NCBI GenBank assembly: GCA_029881835.1 | Contig: JAOULV010000070.1 | Location: 1 to 7,240, forward strand | Origin: Rhodospirillaceae bacterium | Lineage (GTDB): Bacteria; Pseudomonadota; Alphaproteobacteria; Rhodospirillales; Magnetovibrionaceae | Direction of reading: 5' to 3' | DNA length: 7,240 nt | In this document: positions 1 through 6,597 of the stretch, piece by piece | Position numbering within the stretch: the stretch's first letter is position 1 | Layout: every line of letters starts with the position of its first letter | Translations under genes and position numbers: made by a program | The notes under the pieces: generated by a model | Told to the model about the DNA's origin: nothing | The model's input: the letters and a program-made list of their open reading frames with translations, nothing else | Databases searched by the model: none

Positions 1-398
1 GCCATAAGTTTGCTTCCCGCATCTTGCATGGATTGCAGACGGCGTAGCTGAAATTGCAATGCCGCGGCCAATTCTTCGCCGGTTGGCTCTTCTTCGCTTG
101 AAAGGTCGGGTAAAAGCAGGCGCGATTTCAGGTAAGCAAGCCACGCAGCCATAACTAAATAATCGGCCGCCAGTTCAAGGTTTGATTTGCTGGCTTCGGT
201 TACAAACGCAAGGTACTGATCGGCAAGTTCGAGGATGGAAATGTGAACAAGGTCCACTTTTTGCTCGCGCGCCAGCGTCAACAAAACATCAATTGGGCCT
301 TCAAAACCTTCGACATCAACCATGAACGGCGAAAGGCTTGAGCCTTCCGGAAGGTCCATGTCTTCAAAGTCCGGTATGGCTGGTTCGTCAATTTGCAT
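1..398 (-). CDS. scpA: Segregation and condensation protein A (ScpA), N-terminal part; gene runs off the left edge
   Basis: ScpA is the kleisin subunit of the bacterial SMC-ScpAB complex; it bridges the Smc heads, binds ScpB and helps compact and segregate the chromosome in the cytoplasm. The visible 132 codons contain the family hallmarks: FEGPIDVLL at about residues 32-40, then REQKVDLVHISILELADQYL (44-63) and the helix LELAADYLVMAAWLAYLKSR (74-93) that forms the N-terminal Smc-neck-binding part. An acidic linker SSEEEPTGEE (100-109) follows. The ATG at 398 gives an N-terminal extension of about 30 residues ahead of FEGP, as I would expect for alphaproteobacterial ScpA. It lies 15 bases after the stop of the M50 protease gene, with only a weak purine-rich ribosome site (GAAAG), suggesting coupled expression. 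The C-terminal winged-helix part is outside the window; scpB is expected next, but that is inference. Confidence 0.95.
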   Translation of the reverse strand, partial: MQIDEPAIPDFEDMDLPEGSSLSPFMVDVEGFEGPIDVLLTLAREQKVDLVHISILELADQYLAFVTEASKSNLELAADYLVMAAWLAYLKSRLLLPDLSSEEEPTGEELAAALQFQLRRLQSMQDAGSKLM

Positions 399-413
399 TG
401 CAATAAATATCTT

Positions 414-1115
414 TCAAGTTAGCCCGGCTAGTCCGGCTATGGCATTTGTCAGGTATCCAGCGGGTACCCCCACCAGCCACCAGATTATATTGAGGTCGGC
501 TCCGATTTTGTCACCAATCCACGGAAGTATAAACAGCGCGAAGATAATAATCAGAAAGCCAGCCTTCTCAAGCCTAGAAAGTGCGCCCGAAAATGGTTGC
601 GGCAGTATACCAACCGCTATACGCCCACCGTCCAGCGGGGGCAAGGGCAGCAGGTTAAAAACCGCCAAAATTACATTGATATGTAATGATATCAACAGGT
701 TAGATGCCACCCAATCGACGGCAATTTCGGGTACCATATGTGCCCAGTTAAGCAAAATGGCGCAAATAGTGGCGATAATAATATTTGCCCCCGGACCCGC
801 GGCGGCGACCAAAATCATGTCCCGGCGTGGCCTTTTTAGGGCAAAAAAGTTAACCGGAACCGGTTTTGCGAATCCAAACATGTATTTCCCGCCCGATGCC
901 AAAAGCAACATCGCCGGAACAATAATGGTGCCAAACAGGTCAATGTGGCTAATCGGGTTAAAAGTAACCCTGCCCGCACGCTTGGCCGTATCATCACCAA
1001 GCTTCCACGCGACCCAACCGTGCGCCGCTTCGTGCATGGTTACGGCTAACAATATTGGCAATATCCACACAGATGCGGTTACCAAAATTGCGTTGAAATC
1101 CAAACCGTCCATCAT
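414..1115 (-). CDS. Small site-2 protease family (M50) membrane metalloprotease
   Basis: This is a predicted intramembrane zinc metalloprotease of the S2P/M50 superfamily, 233 residues, in the inner membrane. The zinc motif HEAAH sits at residues 28-32 in the first hydrophobic segment (about 10-32). The AGPGAN element at 106-111 begins another membrane helix, and the second active-site motif NLLPLPPLDGG at 154-164 supplies the third zinc ligand, Asp162. Further hydrophobic segments lie at about 60-74, 140-157, 186-200 and 209-230. There is no PDZ or CBS domain, so it is the minimal YwhC/FPG-like type, not RseP. The ATG overlaps the nagZ stop as ATGA (4 bases), preceded by a CAGG Shine-Dalgarno-like site six bases upstream, so its translation is probably coupled to nagZ. 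All catalytic residues are present and it should be active. The substrate is unknown; nothing here identifies one. Confidence 0.9.
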   Translation of the reverse strand: MMDGLDFNAILVTASVWILPILLAVTMHEAAHGWVAWKLGDDTAKRAGRVTFNPISHIDLFGTIIVPAMLLLASGGKYMFGFAKPVPVNFFALKRPRRDMILVAAAGPGANIIIATICAILLNWAHMVPEIAVDWVASNLLISLHINVILAVFNLLPLPPLDGGRIAVGILPQPFSGALSRLEKAGFLIIIFALFILPWIGDKIGADLNIIWWLVGVPAGYLTNAIAGLAGLT

Positions 1116-2194
1116 GTCTTGCCTGCTGAATTTATAAGTGCATCAAAATTGTTTTTTGCTTCGCTTAAATCAAATTCATCGTCTTCTTTTTCTTCCTCAC
1201 CGGCAATGTGGCGCTGAAGATTGCCTAGCTTAAAGCGTGCCCAGCTGGAAGATGTTATCTGTTTGGCCCCTGAGGCAACTTTTACCATTTCTTCCATGTC
1301 GCCATTACAATGCAAAACCGCATCACACCCCGCACCCAATGCCAGTTGCGCGCGCGATTGCATTTCACCTTCAAGCGCTTTCATTGACAAGTCATCAGAA
1401 ACCAAAAAACCACGAAAACCGATTTGTTTGCGAATTATGTTTGCAATCACGTCGCTTGAAAGTGTTGCCGGGTTTTTATCATCAATCGCTGTATAAACAA
1501 CGTGGGCGGTCATCGCCCAGGGCATATAATTTAACGCTTTGAACGTGGAAAAATCTTTTTCCAGTTCATCCATTGTGGCGTCAACCCGGGGCAAATGTTC
1601 GTGGCTATCTACCAGTGCGCGACCATGGCCGGGAATATGCTTTATTACGGGCGCCACGCCAGAATGCATAAGCCCTTCGGCAAATGCGCGGGCAAGGGTG
1701 ATTATTGTCTCAACATCATTTCCAAATGCCCTATCGCCTATTATGGGGTCGGCGCTTGGTTGCGGGATATCCAAAACCGGTGCGCAATCAACCGTGATGC
1801 CAAGTTGAAAAAGTTCATGTCCAATAAGGCGCCCGCCAAGGTGTGCGGCGGTTACGCCATTTTCATTATTGTGGGCGAAAATTTTTGCGTATGTTTCTGC
1901 TGGTGGAAACGTTGGCCAATTTGGCTGGCCCAGGCGCGCCACCCTGCCACCCTCTTGATCAATAAGCACAGGAACGCTTTCCCGACCGACCGTTTCGCGC
2001 AAATCAGAAACCAGTTTTTGCAATTGCGTTGGATTTTCAACATTACGGGAAAAAATAATAAAGCCAAGCGGATCTGCATCACGAAAAAAAGATTTTTCTT
2101 CCGCATTTAATGCCACGCTCGAGCAACCAAATATTGCCGCAAGCGGGCGCTTTTTATTTTTTACTGATTTTTCTGTTTGTTCGTCAGGGAGCAA
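1112..2194 (-). CDS. nagZ: Beta-N-acetylhexosaminidase NagZ (glycoside hydrolase family 3)
   Basis: NagZ removes GlcNAc from 1,6-anhydroMurNAc muropeptides in the cytoplasm during peptidoglycan recycling. The 360-residue protein is a single GH3 barrel without a signal peptide. Motifs in order: PLAAIFGCSS (17-26), GFIIFSRNVENPTQL (44-58), LIDQEGGRVARL (77-88), the signature KHIPGHGRALVDSHEHLP (185-202) with His199 of DSH as probable acid/base, and VSDDLSMKAL (265-274), where Asp267 aligns with the GH3 nucleophile. The C-terminus has an acidic stretch EEEKEDDEFD (333-342). The start is TTG at 2194: the preceding in-frame codon is the stop TAA, no in-frame ATG lies before the conserved PLAAIFGCS strand, and a GGGGTG element sits eight bases upstream. 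The gene overlaps the SPOR gene by 11 bases and the M50 protease gene by 4, so it is probably translated as part of the same message. Confidence 0.95.
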   Translation of the reverse strand: MLPDEQTEKSVKNKKRPLAAIFGCSSVALNAEEKSFFRDADPLGFIIFSRNVENPTQLQKLVSDLRETVGRESVPVLIDQEGGRVARLGQPNWPTFPPAETYAKIFAHNNENGVTAAHLGGRLIGHELFQLGITVDCAPVLDIPQPSADPIIGDRAFGNDVETIITLARAFAEGLMHSGVAPVIKHIPGHGRALVDSHEHLPRVDATMDELEKDFSTFKALNYMPWAMTAHVVYTAIDDKNPATLSSDVIANIIRKQIGFRGFLVSDDLSMKALEGEMQSRAQLALGAGCDAVLHCNGDMEEMVKVASGAKQITSSSWARFKLGNLQRHIAGEEEKEDDEFDLSEAKNNFDALINSAGKT

Positions 2195-3113
2195 TTATCA
2201 AACACCCCACACCCCGTGCGGCCAATTTAGAACAAATATCTTCGGCTGATTTTCTATCGGGCAAATAGGCAGCACGCAAGCGCCAGAAAATACCCTTGGC
2301 CCCAAGATCGGCGCGCTGAATGTTCATGGAAAGACCGGAAAGTATATCACCGTTTTGTTTTATCACCCTATCCCATTCGGCCTTGGCTGCGTCTTGTGTT
2401 TTTAGTGCTGAAAGCTGAACCATAAAACCGGATGCACTGCTTGTGCTTGGTGCGCGCACTTGTGGTTGCGTGGGTTTAATTTCTGCTTTTAGCGCAGGCG
2501 CGGGTGCTGGTGCAGGAACTGGTTCTGGTGCTGGCGGGGCAACCGGTTTTTCATCGGTAGCTGGTGGTGCCGGCGGTGGCGCAAGGGAAATGGCTTCGCT
2601 TGTGGCGATAGTCGGGGCTGGGGCCGGCACCGGTTCGGGTGCGGGCGGCGGGGCAACCGGTTTGGCCTCTGGCTCTAGAACCTTTGCCACATCCGTTTCA
2701 TCTGCCGGTTCGACTACATTTTCTGTCGGTGCATCAGCGGGCGGTTCTAACGGGGTTTCCGGTGGCGGTAAAAGCTGTTCAAGCTTTGGTGAATTGGCGG
2801 TTCCATCGATGCGGCCATAAACCAACTTATCGCGATCAGGGATAGCCATGCCGCCGGGGTTTTCCGGGCGTGATTTTACTTCGCCCGCAGGCGGTAAAAT
2901 AAGCGGAACCGGTCCAGAACCGGAATCACCGTCAGCAGAAATATCAAAATAGAAAAATGCGGCCGCGCCGGCACCTGCAAGGATTATTGCCGCGGCAATA
3001 ACCATAAACATGCCACGCCCACTGGTTGACGAGCTTGCTAGCGGCTCAAAATCCAGTAATTCCGAAGCATTGGGGGTATTGTCCCCGTTATTGAAAGAAT
3101 CGGATGTGTTCAT
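2184..3113 (-). CDS. Membrane-anchored SPOR-domain protein (peptidoglycan-binding)
   Basis: SPOR domains bind glycan strands lacking stem peptides and often direct proteins to the division septum. This 309-residue protein has a short polar cytoplasmic N-terminus (1-34), one membrane segment at about 35-56 (MFMVIAAAIILAGAGAAAFF), then a periplasmic region. The segment 82-104, with PENPGG and PDRDKLVYGR, resembles one I recall from alphaproteobacterial SPOR proteins. A long Pro/Ala/Glu-rich linker (about 115-222) contains an internal repeat, and the C-terminal SPOR domain spans about 228-308, beginning GFMVQLSALKTQDAAKAEW and ending ARGVGCLIIAP. The ATG lies 24 bases after the argS stop and lacks a clear Shine-Dalgarno sequence. 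The topology resembles FtsN or DedD, but SPOR proteins diverge quickly and orthology to FtsN cannot be claimed. Neighbouring nagZ is consistent with a cell-wall theme. Confidence 0.9.
   Translation of the reverse strand: MNTSDSFNNGDNTPNASELLDFEPLASSSTSGRGMFMVIAAAIILAGAGAAAFFYFDISADGDSGSGPVPLILPPAGEVKSRPENPGGMAIPDRDKLVYGRIDGTANSPKLEQLLPPPETPLEPPADAPTENVVEPADETDVAKVLEPEAKPVAPPPAPEPVPAPAPTIATSEAISLAPPPAPPATDEKPVAPPAPEPVPAPAPAPALKAEIKPTQPQVRAPSTSSASGFMVQLSALKTQDAAKAEWDRVIKQNGDILSGLSMNIQRADLGAKGIFWRLRAAYLPDRKSAEDICSKLAARGVGCLIIAP
2493..2660 (-). repeat. Internal duplication in the Pro/Ala linker of the SPOR protein
   Basis: Two related units encode PVAPPPAPEPVPAPAP (residues 152-167, bases 2613-2660) and PVAPPAPEPVPAPAPAPA (residues 190-207, bases 2493-2546). 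Both begin on the coding strand with the identical stretch AACCGGTTGCCCC around the Lys/Pro-Val-Ala-Pro codons, but synonymous positions differ further along. The duplication therefore seems real but not recent, or is maintained by selection for composition. Such linkers are usually disordered or polyproline-like and span the periplasm towards the peptidoglycan; length change by slippage is expected. Confidence 0.75.
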
Positions 3114-3137
3114 GTCATTATTTGTAGCGCAAAAACC

Positions 3138-4880
3138 TTAACGCATCTCTTCTTTTGGGGTTACGCCAAAAACCCCGAAACCAGAGGCAATTGTGCTGCC
3201 CAGCGCACGAACAAGCGCCAGCCGGGCCATTGTCAGGGGCACGTTTTCCTTAATTATAAAGCGCAAAGATGCATTGTCTTTGCCCTTGTTCCATAGCTGG
3301 TGGAATTCGGCCGCCAGATCATACATGTAAAATGCCATACGGTGGGGTTCATGGGCAGATGCGGCGGTTTCGACCAAACGCGGCCATGTGGCCATAAGCC
3401 TGATTAACGCAATCTCGCTTTCATCAACCAACAATGAAAGGTCGGCACCCAGAACTTTTTCATCCGTTACTCCATCCGCGCCCAGTTCCTCAGCCGCCAT
3501 GCGCAAAACCGAATATGCCCTGGCGTGGGCGTATTGCACGTAAAATACCGGATTATCTTTGGATTGTTCGCGCACTTTGCTAAAATCAAAATCAAGCCCA
3601 GCATCGTTTTTACGCGTTAACATAATAAAGCGCACAACATCTTTGCCGACTTCGTCAATCACGTCGCGAAGAGTTACAAAGGTTCCGGCACGTTTGGACA
3701 TTTTTACCGGCTCGCCCGCGTCCATCAGGTTGACCATCTGGCAAAGTTTTACGTCCAGCGAACCATTATTATCGGTCAACGCCTTAACTGCTGCCTGCAT
3801 GCGCTTAACATAGCCGCCATGATCGGCCCCCCAGACATCAATCATGTCGGCAAAACCACGACGGTACTTATCTAAATGATACGCCATGTCGGATGCAAAG
3901 TATGTCCACGAACCGTCTGATTTTTGCACCGGGCGGTCAACATCGTCACCAAAATCCGTTGCCTTGAACAGGGTTTGTTCACGTTCCTCCCAATCATCGG
4001 GTTTTTGCCCCTTGGGTGGTTCAAGCACGCCTTGATAAATAAGGTTCTTTTGTTTCAAGAAATTTATGGCTTCATCAACCTTGCCCGCGCCCACCAGTTC
4101 GCGTTCCGATGTAAACACATCGTGCTTCACGCCCAGCGCACTAAGATCTTCGCGGATCAATTCCATCATTGCCGAAATTGCAAAATCACGAATAGACGAA
4201 AGCCATTGTTCTTCATCCATCCCTTTCCATTTATCGCCATCACGTTTTGCTAATGCTTGGGCGGCAGGAACCAGATAATCACCGGGATAAAGACCTTCGG
4301 GGATTTCGCCAATATCTTCGCCCAAGGCCTCGCGGTAGCGCAAATAAAGCGAGCGCGCCAAAACATCGACCTGCGCACCGGCATCGTTGATGTAATATTC
4401 CCGCGTAACGTCATAACCTGCTTTTTCCAGCAATGATGCCAAAACATCACCAAATACCGCACCCCGGCCATGACCAACATGCATCGGCCCGGTCGGATTA
4501 GCGGAAACATATTCGACATTTACTTTGTGTCCGCCACCGACATCGGATGTGCCGTAATCGGTTCCGGCTTTTAATATTTCGCCCAGTTGCCTGTGCCAAA
4601 AGCCGTTATCCAAACGACAGTTTATAAACCCCGGTCCGGCAATTTCGGCGCTTGTTACGCCATCAAGCTTTTCGATCTCGGCCTTAATTATTTCGGCCAA
4701 ATCGCGCGGTTTCATGTTTGCGCCTTTGCACAAAACCATTGCGGCATTGGTGGTGATATCGCCGTGGCTGACATCGCGCGGGGCCTCGACCGTTAGGCGT
4801 GAAACATCTTGGCCCTTAAGCGCATCAAGGTTTGCACATATGGCTGAAATTTCATTTGTGAAATGTCTAAAAAGGTTCAT
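3138..4880 (-). CDS. argS: Arginyl-tRNA synthetase (class I)
   Basis: ArgS charges tRNA(Arg) with arginine using ATP in the cytoplasm. At 580 residues it has the usual bacterial length and looks complete. The N-terminal Add-1 domain for tRNA D-loop recognition covers about 1-90 (APRDVSHGDITTNAAM, PGFINCRL). The Rossmann catalytic domain begins with NVEYVSANPTGPMHVGHGRG (121-140), with HVGH at 134-137 as the class I HIGH motif. The second signature is KMSKRAG (393-399), followed by VTLRDVIDEVGKDVVRF. The DALR anticodon-binding domain occupies about 445-580 (FYVQYAHARAYSVLR to the family-typical end FGVFGVTPKEEM). The presence of a canonical KMSKR is worth noting, as many ArgS enzymes have a degenerate version. 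The ATG overlaps the dgt stop by one base (TGATG), with no good Shine-Dalgarno sequence, so initiation probably depends on dgt translation. Confidence 0.98.
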   Translation of the reverse strand: MNLFRHFTNEISAICANLDALKGQDVSRLTVEAPRDVSHGDITTNAAMVLCKGANMKPRDLAEIIKAEIEKLDGVTSAEIAGPGFINCRLDNGFWHRQLGEILKAGTDYGTSDVGGGHKVNVEYVSANPTGPMHVGHGRGAVFGDVLASLLEKAGYDVTREYYINDAGAQVDVLARSLYLRYREALGEDIGEIPEGLYPGDYLVPAAQALAKRDGDKWKGMDEEQWLSSIRDFAISAMMELIREDLSALGVKHDVFTSERELVGAGKVDEAINFLKQKNLIYQGVLEPPKGQKPDDWEEREQTLFKATDFGDDVDRPVQKSDGSWTYFASDMAYHLDKYRRGFADMIDVWGADHGGYVKRMQAAVKALTDNNGSLDVKLCQMVNLMDAGEPVKMSKRAGTFVTLRDVIDEVGKDVVRFIMLTRKNDAGLDFDFSKVREQSKDNPVFYVQYAHARAYSVLRMAAEELGADGVTDEKVLGADLSLLVDESEIALIRLMATWPRLVETAASAHEPHRMAFYMYDLAAEFHQLWNKGKDNASLRFIIKENVPLTMARLALVRALGSTIASGFGVFGVTPKEEMR

Positions 4881-6079
4881 CAGCTAATACTTACATCATT
4901 TGTTTTGGCCTGAATATCAAACAGGCGCGAATGTTCATCAAGGGCGAAACGGTCTGTCATTCCGGCAATATAATCGGCGACCAAACGTGCGGTTTGTTCT
5001 GATTTGGGCTCACCCGCAAGAACAGACCATTCATCCGGCAAGCAAGAAGGATCGCGCAAAAATAAATCAAACAAATCGCCCACAACCCGCCTTGCCTTGG
5101 CGGTCATGCGGTTGAGTTTGTAATGCCTGTACATGTTATTGAACAGGAATTCTTTTAATTCTTTATCATTTTTTTTCATGGCATCGGAAAATTCAACCAC
5201 CGGCGCCTTGAGCGCACGAATATCGCCCGCCGATTCTGCCTTGGCGTCAGATAATCGTTTTTTTGATTCGGTCAAAATGTCGGCGACCATGCTTCCTATT
5301 AGCCTGCGCACGGTTTCGTGGATTGTGCGTGAACGATCAAGGCCGGGGTAAGTTTTTTCCACATCTCTGATAGCGCTACCGACAAAATCAACCTCGCGGA
5401 TGTCATCAAGGGAAAATAACCCGGCCCTAAGGCCATCATCTATGTCGTGGTTGTTGTAGGCCACATCATCAGATGCCGCCGCCGCCTGCGCCTCGGCCGA
5501 GGCAAAGGTGCCAAGCTCCAGGTCTTGCAATTTGGCGTATTCGGCAATTGCCCACGGCAATGGTTTGGCACCATCAAACCCTGTTAATGGGCCATTGTGT
5601 TTTACAATACCTTCCAATGTTTCCCACGTAAGATTAAGCCCCTCAAACGCGGCGTAGCGATGTTCAAGTGCGGTTACCACCCTAAGGGATTGGGCATTAT
5701 GGTCAAATCCGCCATAATCAGCCATGCGTTCTTCTAATTCGTATTCACCGGCATGACCAAACGCGGTATGGCCAAGATCATGGGCCAGCGCCAATGTTTC
5801 GGCCAGATATTCGGCCAAACCAAGCGAACGGGCGATAGAACGGGCAATTTGGGAAACTTCCAACGAATGGGTAAGCCGGGTTCTGAAAAAATCACCCTCG
5901 TGATTAACAAAAACTTGGGTTTTGTACTGCAGGCGACGAAAGGCACCGGCATGGATAATGCGGTCACGGTCACGCTGAAAGCAGGTCCGGGTCTCGCTTT
6001 CGGGTTCCGGGTAAAGCCTGCCACGGCTAGTTTGGGGCGTGCAGGCATATGGGGCTAGTTTGCTCATTTGGTCGCTCAT
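4880..6079 (-). CDS. dgt: Deoxyguanosinetriphosphate triphosphohydrolase-like protein (HD domain dNTPase)
   Basis: Enzymes of this family hydrolyse dNTPs to deoxynucleosides and triphosphate and so limit cellular dNTP pools. The 399-residue protein fits the shorter, type 2 dGTPase-like family and not the longer E. coli Dgt. Landmarks: SETRTCFQRDRDRIIHAGAF (28-47), FRRLQYKTQVFVNHEGDFFR (47-66), then the HD metal site with His71 (RLTHSLEV), His100-Asp101 (LAHDLGHTAFGHAGE), and the distal ligand in SDDVAYNNHDIDDGLRAG (203-220). All metal ligands are present. The ATG at 6079 is the first possible start, because an in-frame TAG lies three codons before it; an AGAGGG element 12 bases upstream is a rather distant ribosome site. 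Met5 is a possible alternative start. It is first in the minus-strand operon, and its stop overlaps argS. Substrate preference among dNTPs cannot be read from sequence. Confidence 0.95.
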   Translation of the reverse strand: MSDQMSKLAPYACTPQTSRGRLYPEPESETRTCFQRDRDRIIHAGAFRRLQYKTQVFVNHEGDFFRTRLTHSLEVSQIARSIARSLGLAEYLAETLALAHDLGHTAFGHAGEYELEERMADYGGFDHNAQSLRVVTALEHRYAAFEGLNLTWETLEGIVKHNGPLTGFDGAKPLPWAIAEYAKLQDLELGTFASAEAQAAAASDDVAYNNHDIDDGLRAGLFSLDDIREVDFVGSAIRDVEKTYPGLDRSRTIHETVRRLIGSMVADILTESKKRLSDAKAESAGDIRALKAPVVEFSDAMKKNDKELKEFLFNNMYRHYKLNRMTAKARRVVGDLFDLFLRDPSCLPDEWSVLAGEPKSEQTARLVADYIAGMTDRFALDEHSRLFDIQAKTNDVSIS

Positions 6080-6141
6080 GGGCGAAAACTACCCTCTTGC
6101 GCCCTTCTAACAAAGGGGAATTTGACATTTTGCATCTCGTC

Positions 6142-6171
6142 ATTACATCTATGGGGTAGATAGGCTATAAT
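6142..6171 (+). promoter_or_regulatory. Candidate sigma-70 type promoter for erpA-xth
   Basis: A perfect TATAAT at 6166-6171 is preceded, after 18 bases, by ATTACA at 6142-6147, which matches four of six positions of TTGACA. Initiation would fall near 6178, giving a leader of about 40 bases before the erpA ATG. On the opposite strand the same two hexamers read TGTAAT and ATTATA, so a weak overlapping promoter towards dgt is conceivable, but its -35 is poor. Prediction by eye only. Confidence 0.5.
6147..6161. promoter_or_regulatory. Short dyad, possible operator in the erpA promoter spacer
   Basis: ATCTA (6147-6151) and TAGAT (6157-6161) form perfect inverted arms of five bases around TGGGG, and the dyad lies between the proposed -35 and -10 boxes. 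A regulator bound here would block RNA polymerase. The arms are short and could arise by chance; I do not recognise it as a known IscR, RirA, Irr or Fur site. Confidence 0.3.
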
Positions 6172-6204
6172 TTGGCAACTTCCGGCCAAGGGTTTAGGCC
6201 ACCT

Positions 6205-6211
6205 AGAGGAG
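6205..6211 (+). promoter_or_regulatory. Ribosome binding site of erpA
   Basis: AGAGGAG lies eight bases before the ATG at 6220. It is the strongest Shine-Dalgarno sequence in the window, supports that ATG as the erpA start, and suggests efficient translation compared with the weakly led, overlapping minus-strand genes. Confidence 0.8.
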
Positions 6212-6219
6212 CACTATAA

Positions 6220-6582
6220 ATGCCAGATACATCACAAACACCTGAACAGCCAACCGATTCCATCAATATCGGCCAAGGTGCGGTTGCCCGCATCCGCCAG
6301 CTGATTGAAGCCGAAGGCAACCCGGCCATGATGCTGCGTATCGGAATTACCGGTGGCGGCTGTTCCGGCTTTCAATACAATTTCAGCCTTGATAGCGAAA
6401 TCAAGGAAGATGACCGCACATTCGAAGAAGGCGGCATCAAGGTCGTGGTTGATGAAACATCTATTCCCTTTGTTGCCGGCGCGACGCTGGATTTCAAAAC
6501 CGATCTTATGGGTGCATATTTTGTGATGGAAAACCCCAACGCCGACAGCACCTGCGGGTGTGGTTCGTCATTTTCAGTATAG
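6220..6582 (+). CDS. erpA: Iron-sulfur cluster insertion protein ErpA (A-type carrier, HesB/IscA family)
   Basis: A-type carriers accept Fe-S clusters from the assembly scaffold and pass them to apoproteins in the cytoplasm. The protein is 120 residues. After a variable N-terminus (1-14) the fold covers 15-120, with the three conserved cysteines: Cys48 in ITGGGCSGFQY (43-53), and Cys112 and Cys114 in the C-terminal CGCG motif (TCGCGSSF). The segment DFKTDLMGAYFVMENPNA (91-108) is typical of the family, and the last residues SSFSV follow closely on CGCG. I prefer ErpA to IscA because there are no isc or suf genes beside it and this gene neighbourhood normally carries the ErpA-type protein; the two are hard to separate by motif alone. 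It has its own strong ribosome site and a probable promoter upstream. It is followed after 15 bases by xth with no terminator between. Confidence 0.92.
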   Translation: MPDTSQTPEQPTDSINIGQGAVARIRQLIEAEGNPAMMLRIGITGGGCSGFQYNFSLDSEIKEDDRTFEEGGIKVVVDETSIPFVAGATLDFKTDLMGAYFVMENPNADSTCGCGSSFSV

Positions 6583-6597
6583 CCCGGTTGAAGTTCA

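Larger units (their letters stand above)
6080..6219. promoter_or_regulatory. Divergent intergenic control region between dgt and erpA
   Basis: This is the only non-coding stretch over 30 bases in the window, and two operons leave it in opposite directions, so it should hold both promoters. It contains no ORF of note: the ATG at 6151 is followed by GGG and TAG. Visible elements are a TATAAT at 6166-6171, a TTGACA at 6122-6127 that has no well-placed -10 box, a dyad at 6147-6161, a short hairpin-capable TAGG/CCTA pair at 6195-6205, and the erpA ribosome site at 6205-6211. Confidence 0.75.

Noticed and set aside
322..1137. 271-codon open frame on the plus strand opposite the M50 gene
   Set aside because: It lies antisense to a protein with clear catalytic motifs, its translation shows no recognisable domain, and it also runs across the scpA start. 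It is a shadow of the real genes.
1595..2110. 171-codon plus-strand open frame opposite nagZ
   Set aside because: It is fully antisense to a well-supported NagZ, and the translation has an implausible Cys/Trp/Lys composition without domains.
2443..2820. Gly/Ala-rich plus-strand frame resembling a repetitive or structural protein
   Set aside because: The Gly-Ala repeats are the reverse-strand reading of the Pro/Ala codons in the SPOR linker.
6122..6127. Consensus TTGACA as the -35 box of the TATAAT at 6166
   Set aside because: The spacing is 38 bases, too long for one promoter. With a normal 16-18 base spacing only poor -10 matches occur, so it is probably coincidental or part of a weaker second promoter.
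6184..6200. GGCC...GGCC inverted pair upstream of erpA as a terminator or riboswitch stem
   Set aside because: There are only four pairs around nine bases, the flanks do not extend the stem, and there is no following T run.
6582..6597. Possible terminator between erpA and xth
   Set aside because: The gap is only 15 bases with no stem-loop and no T tract.
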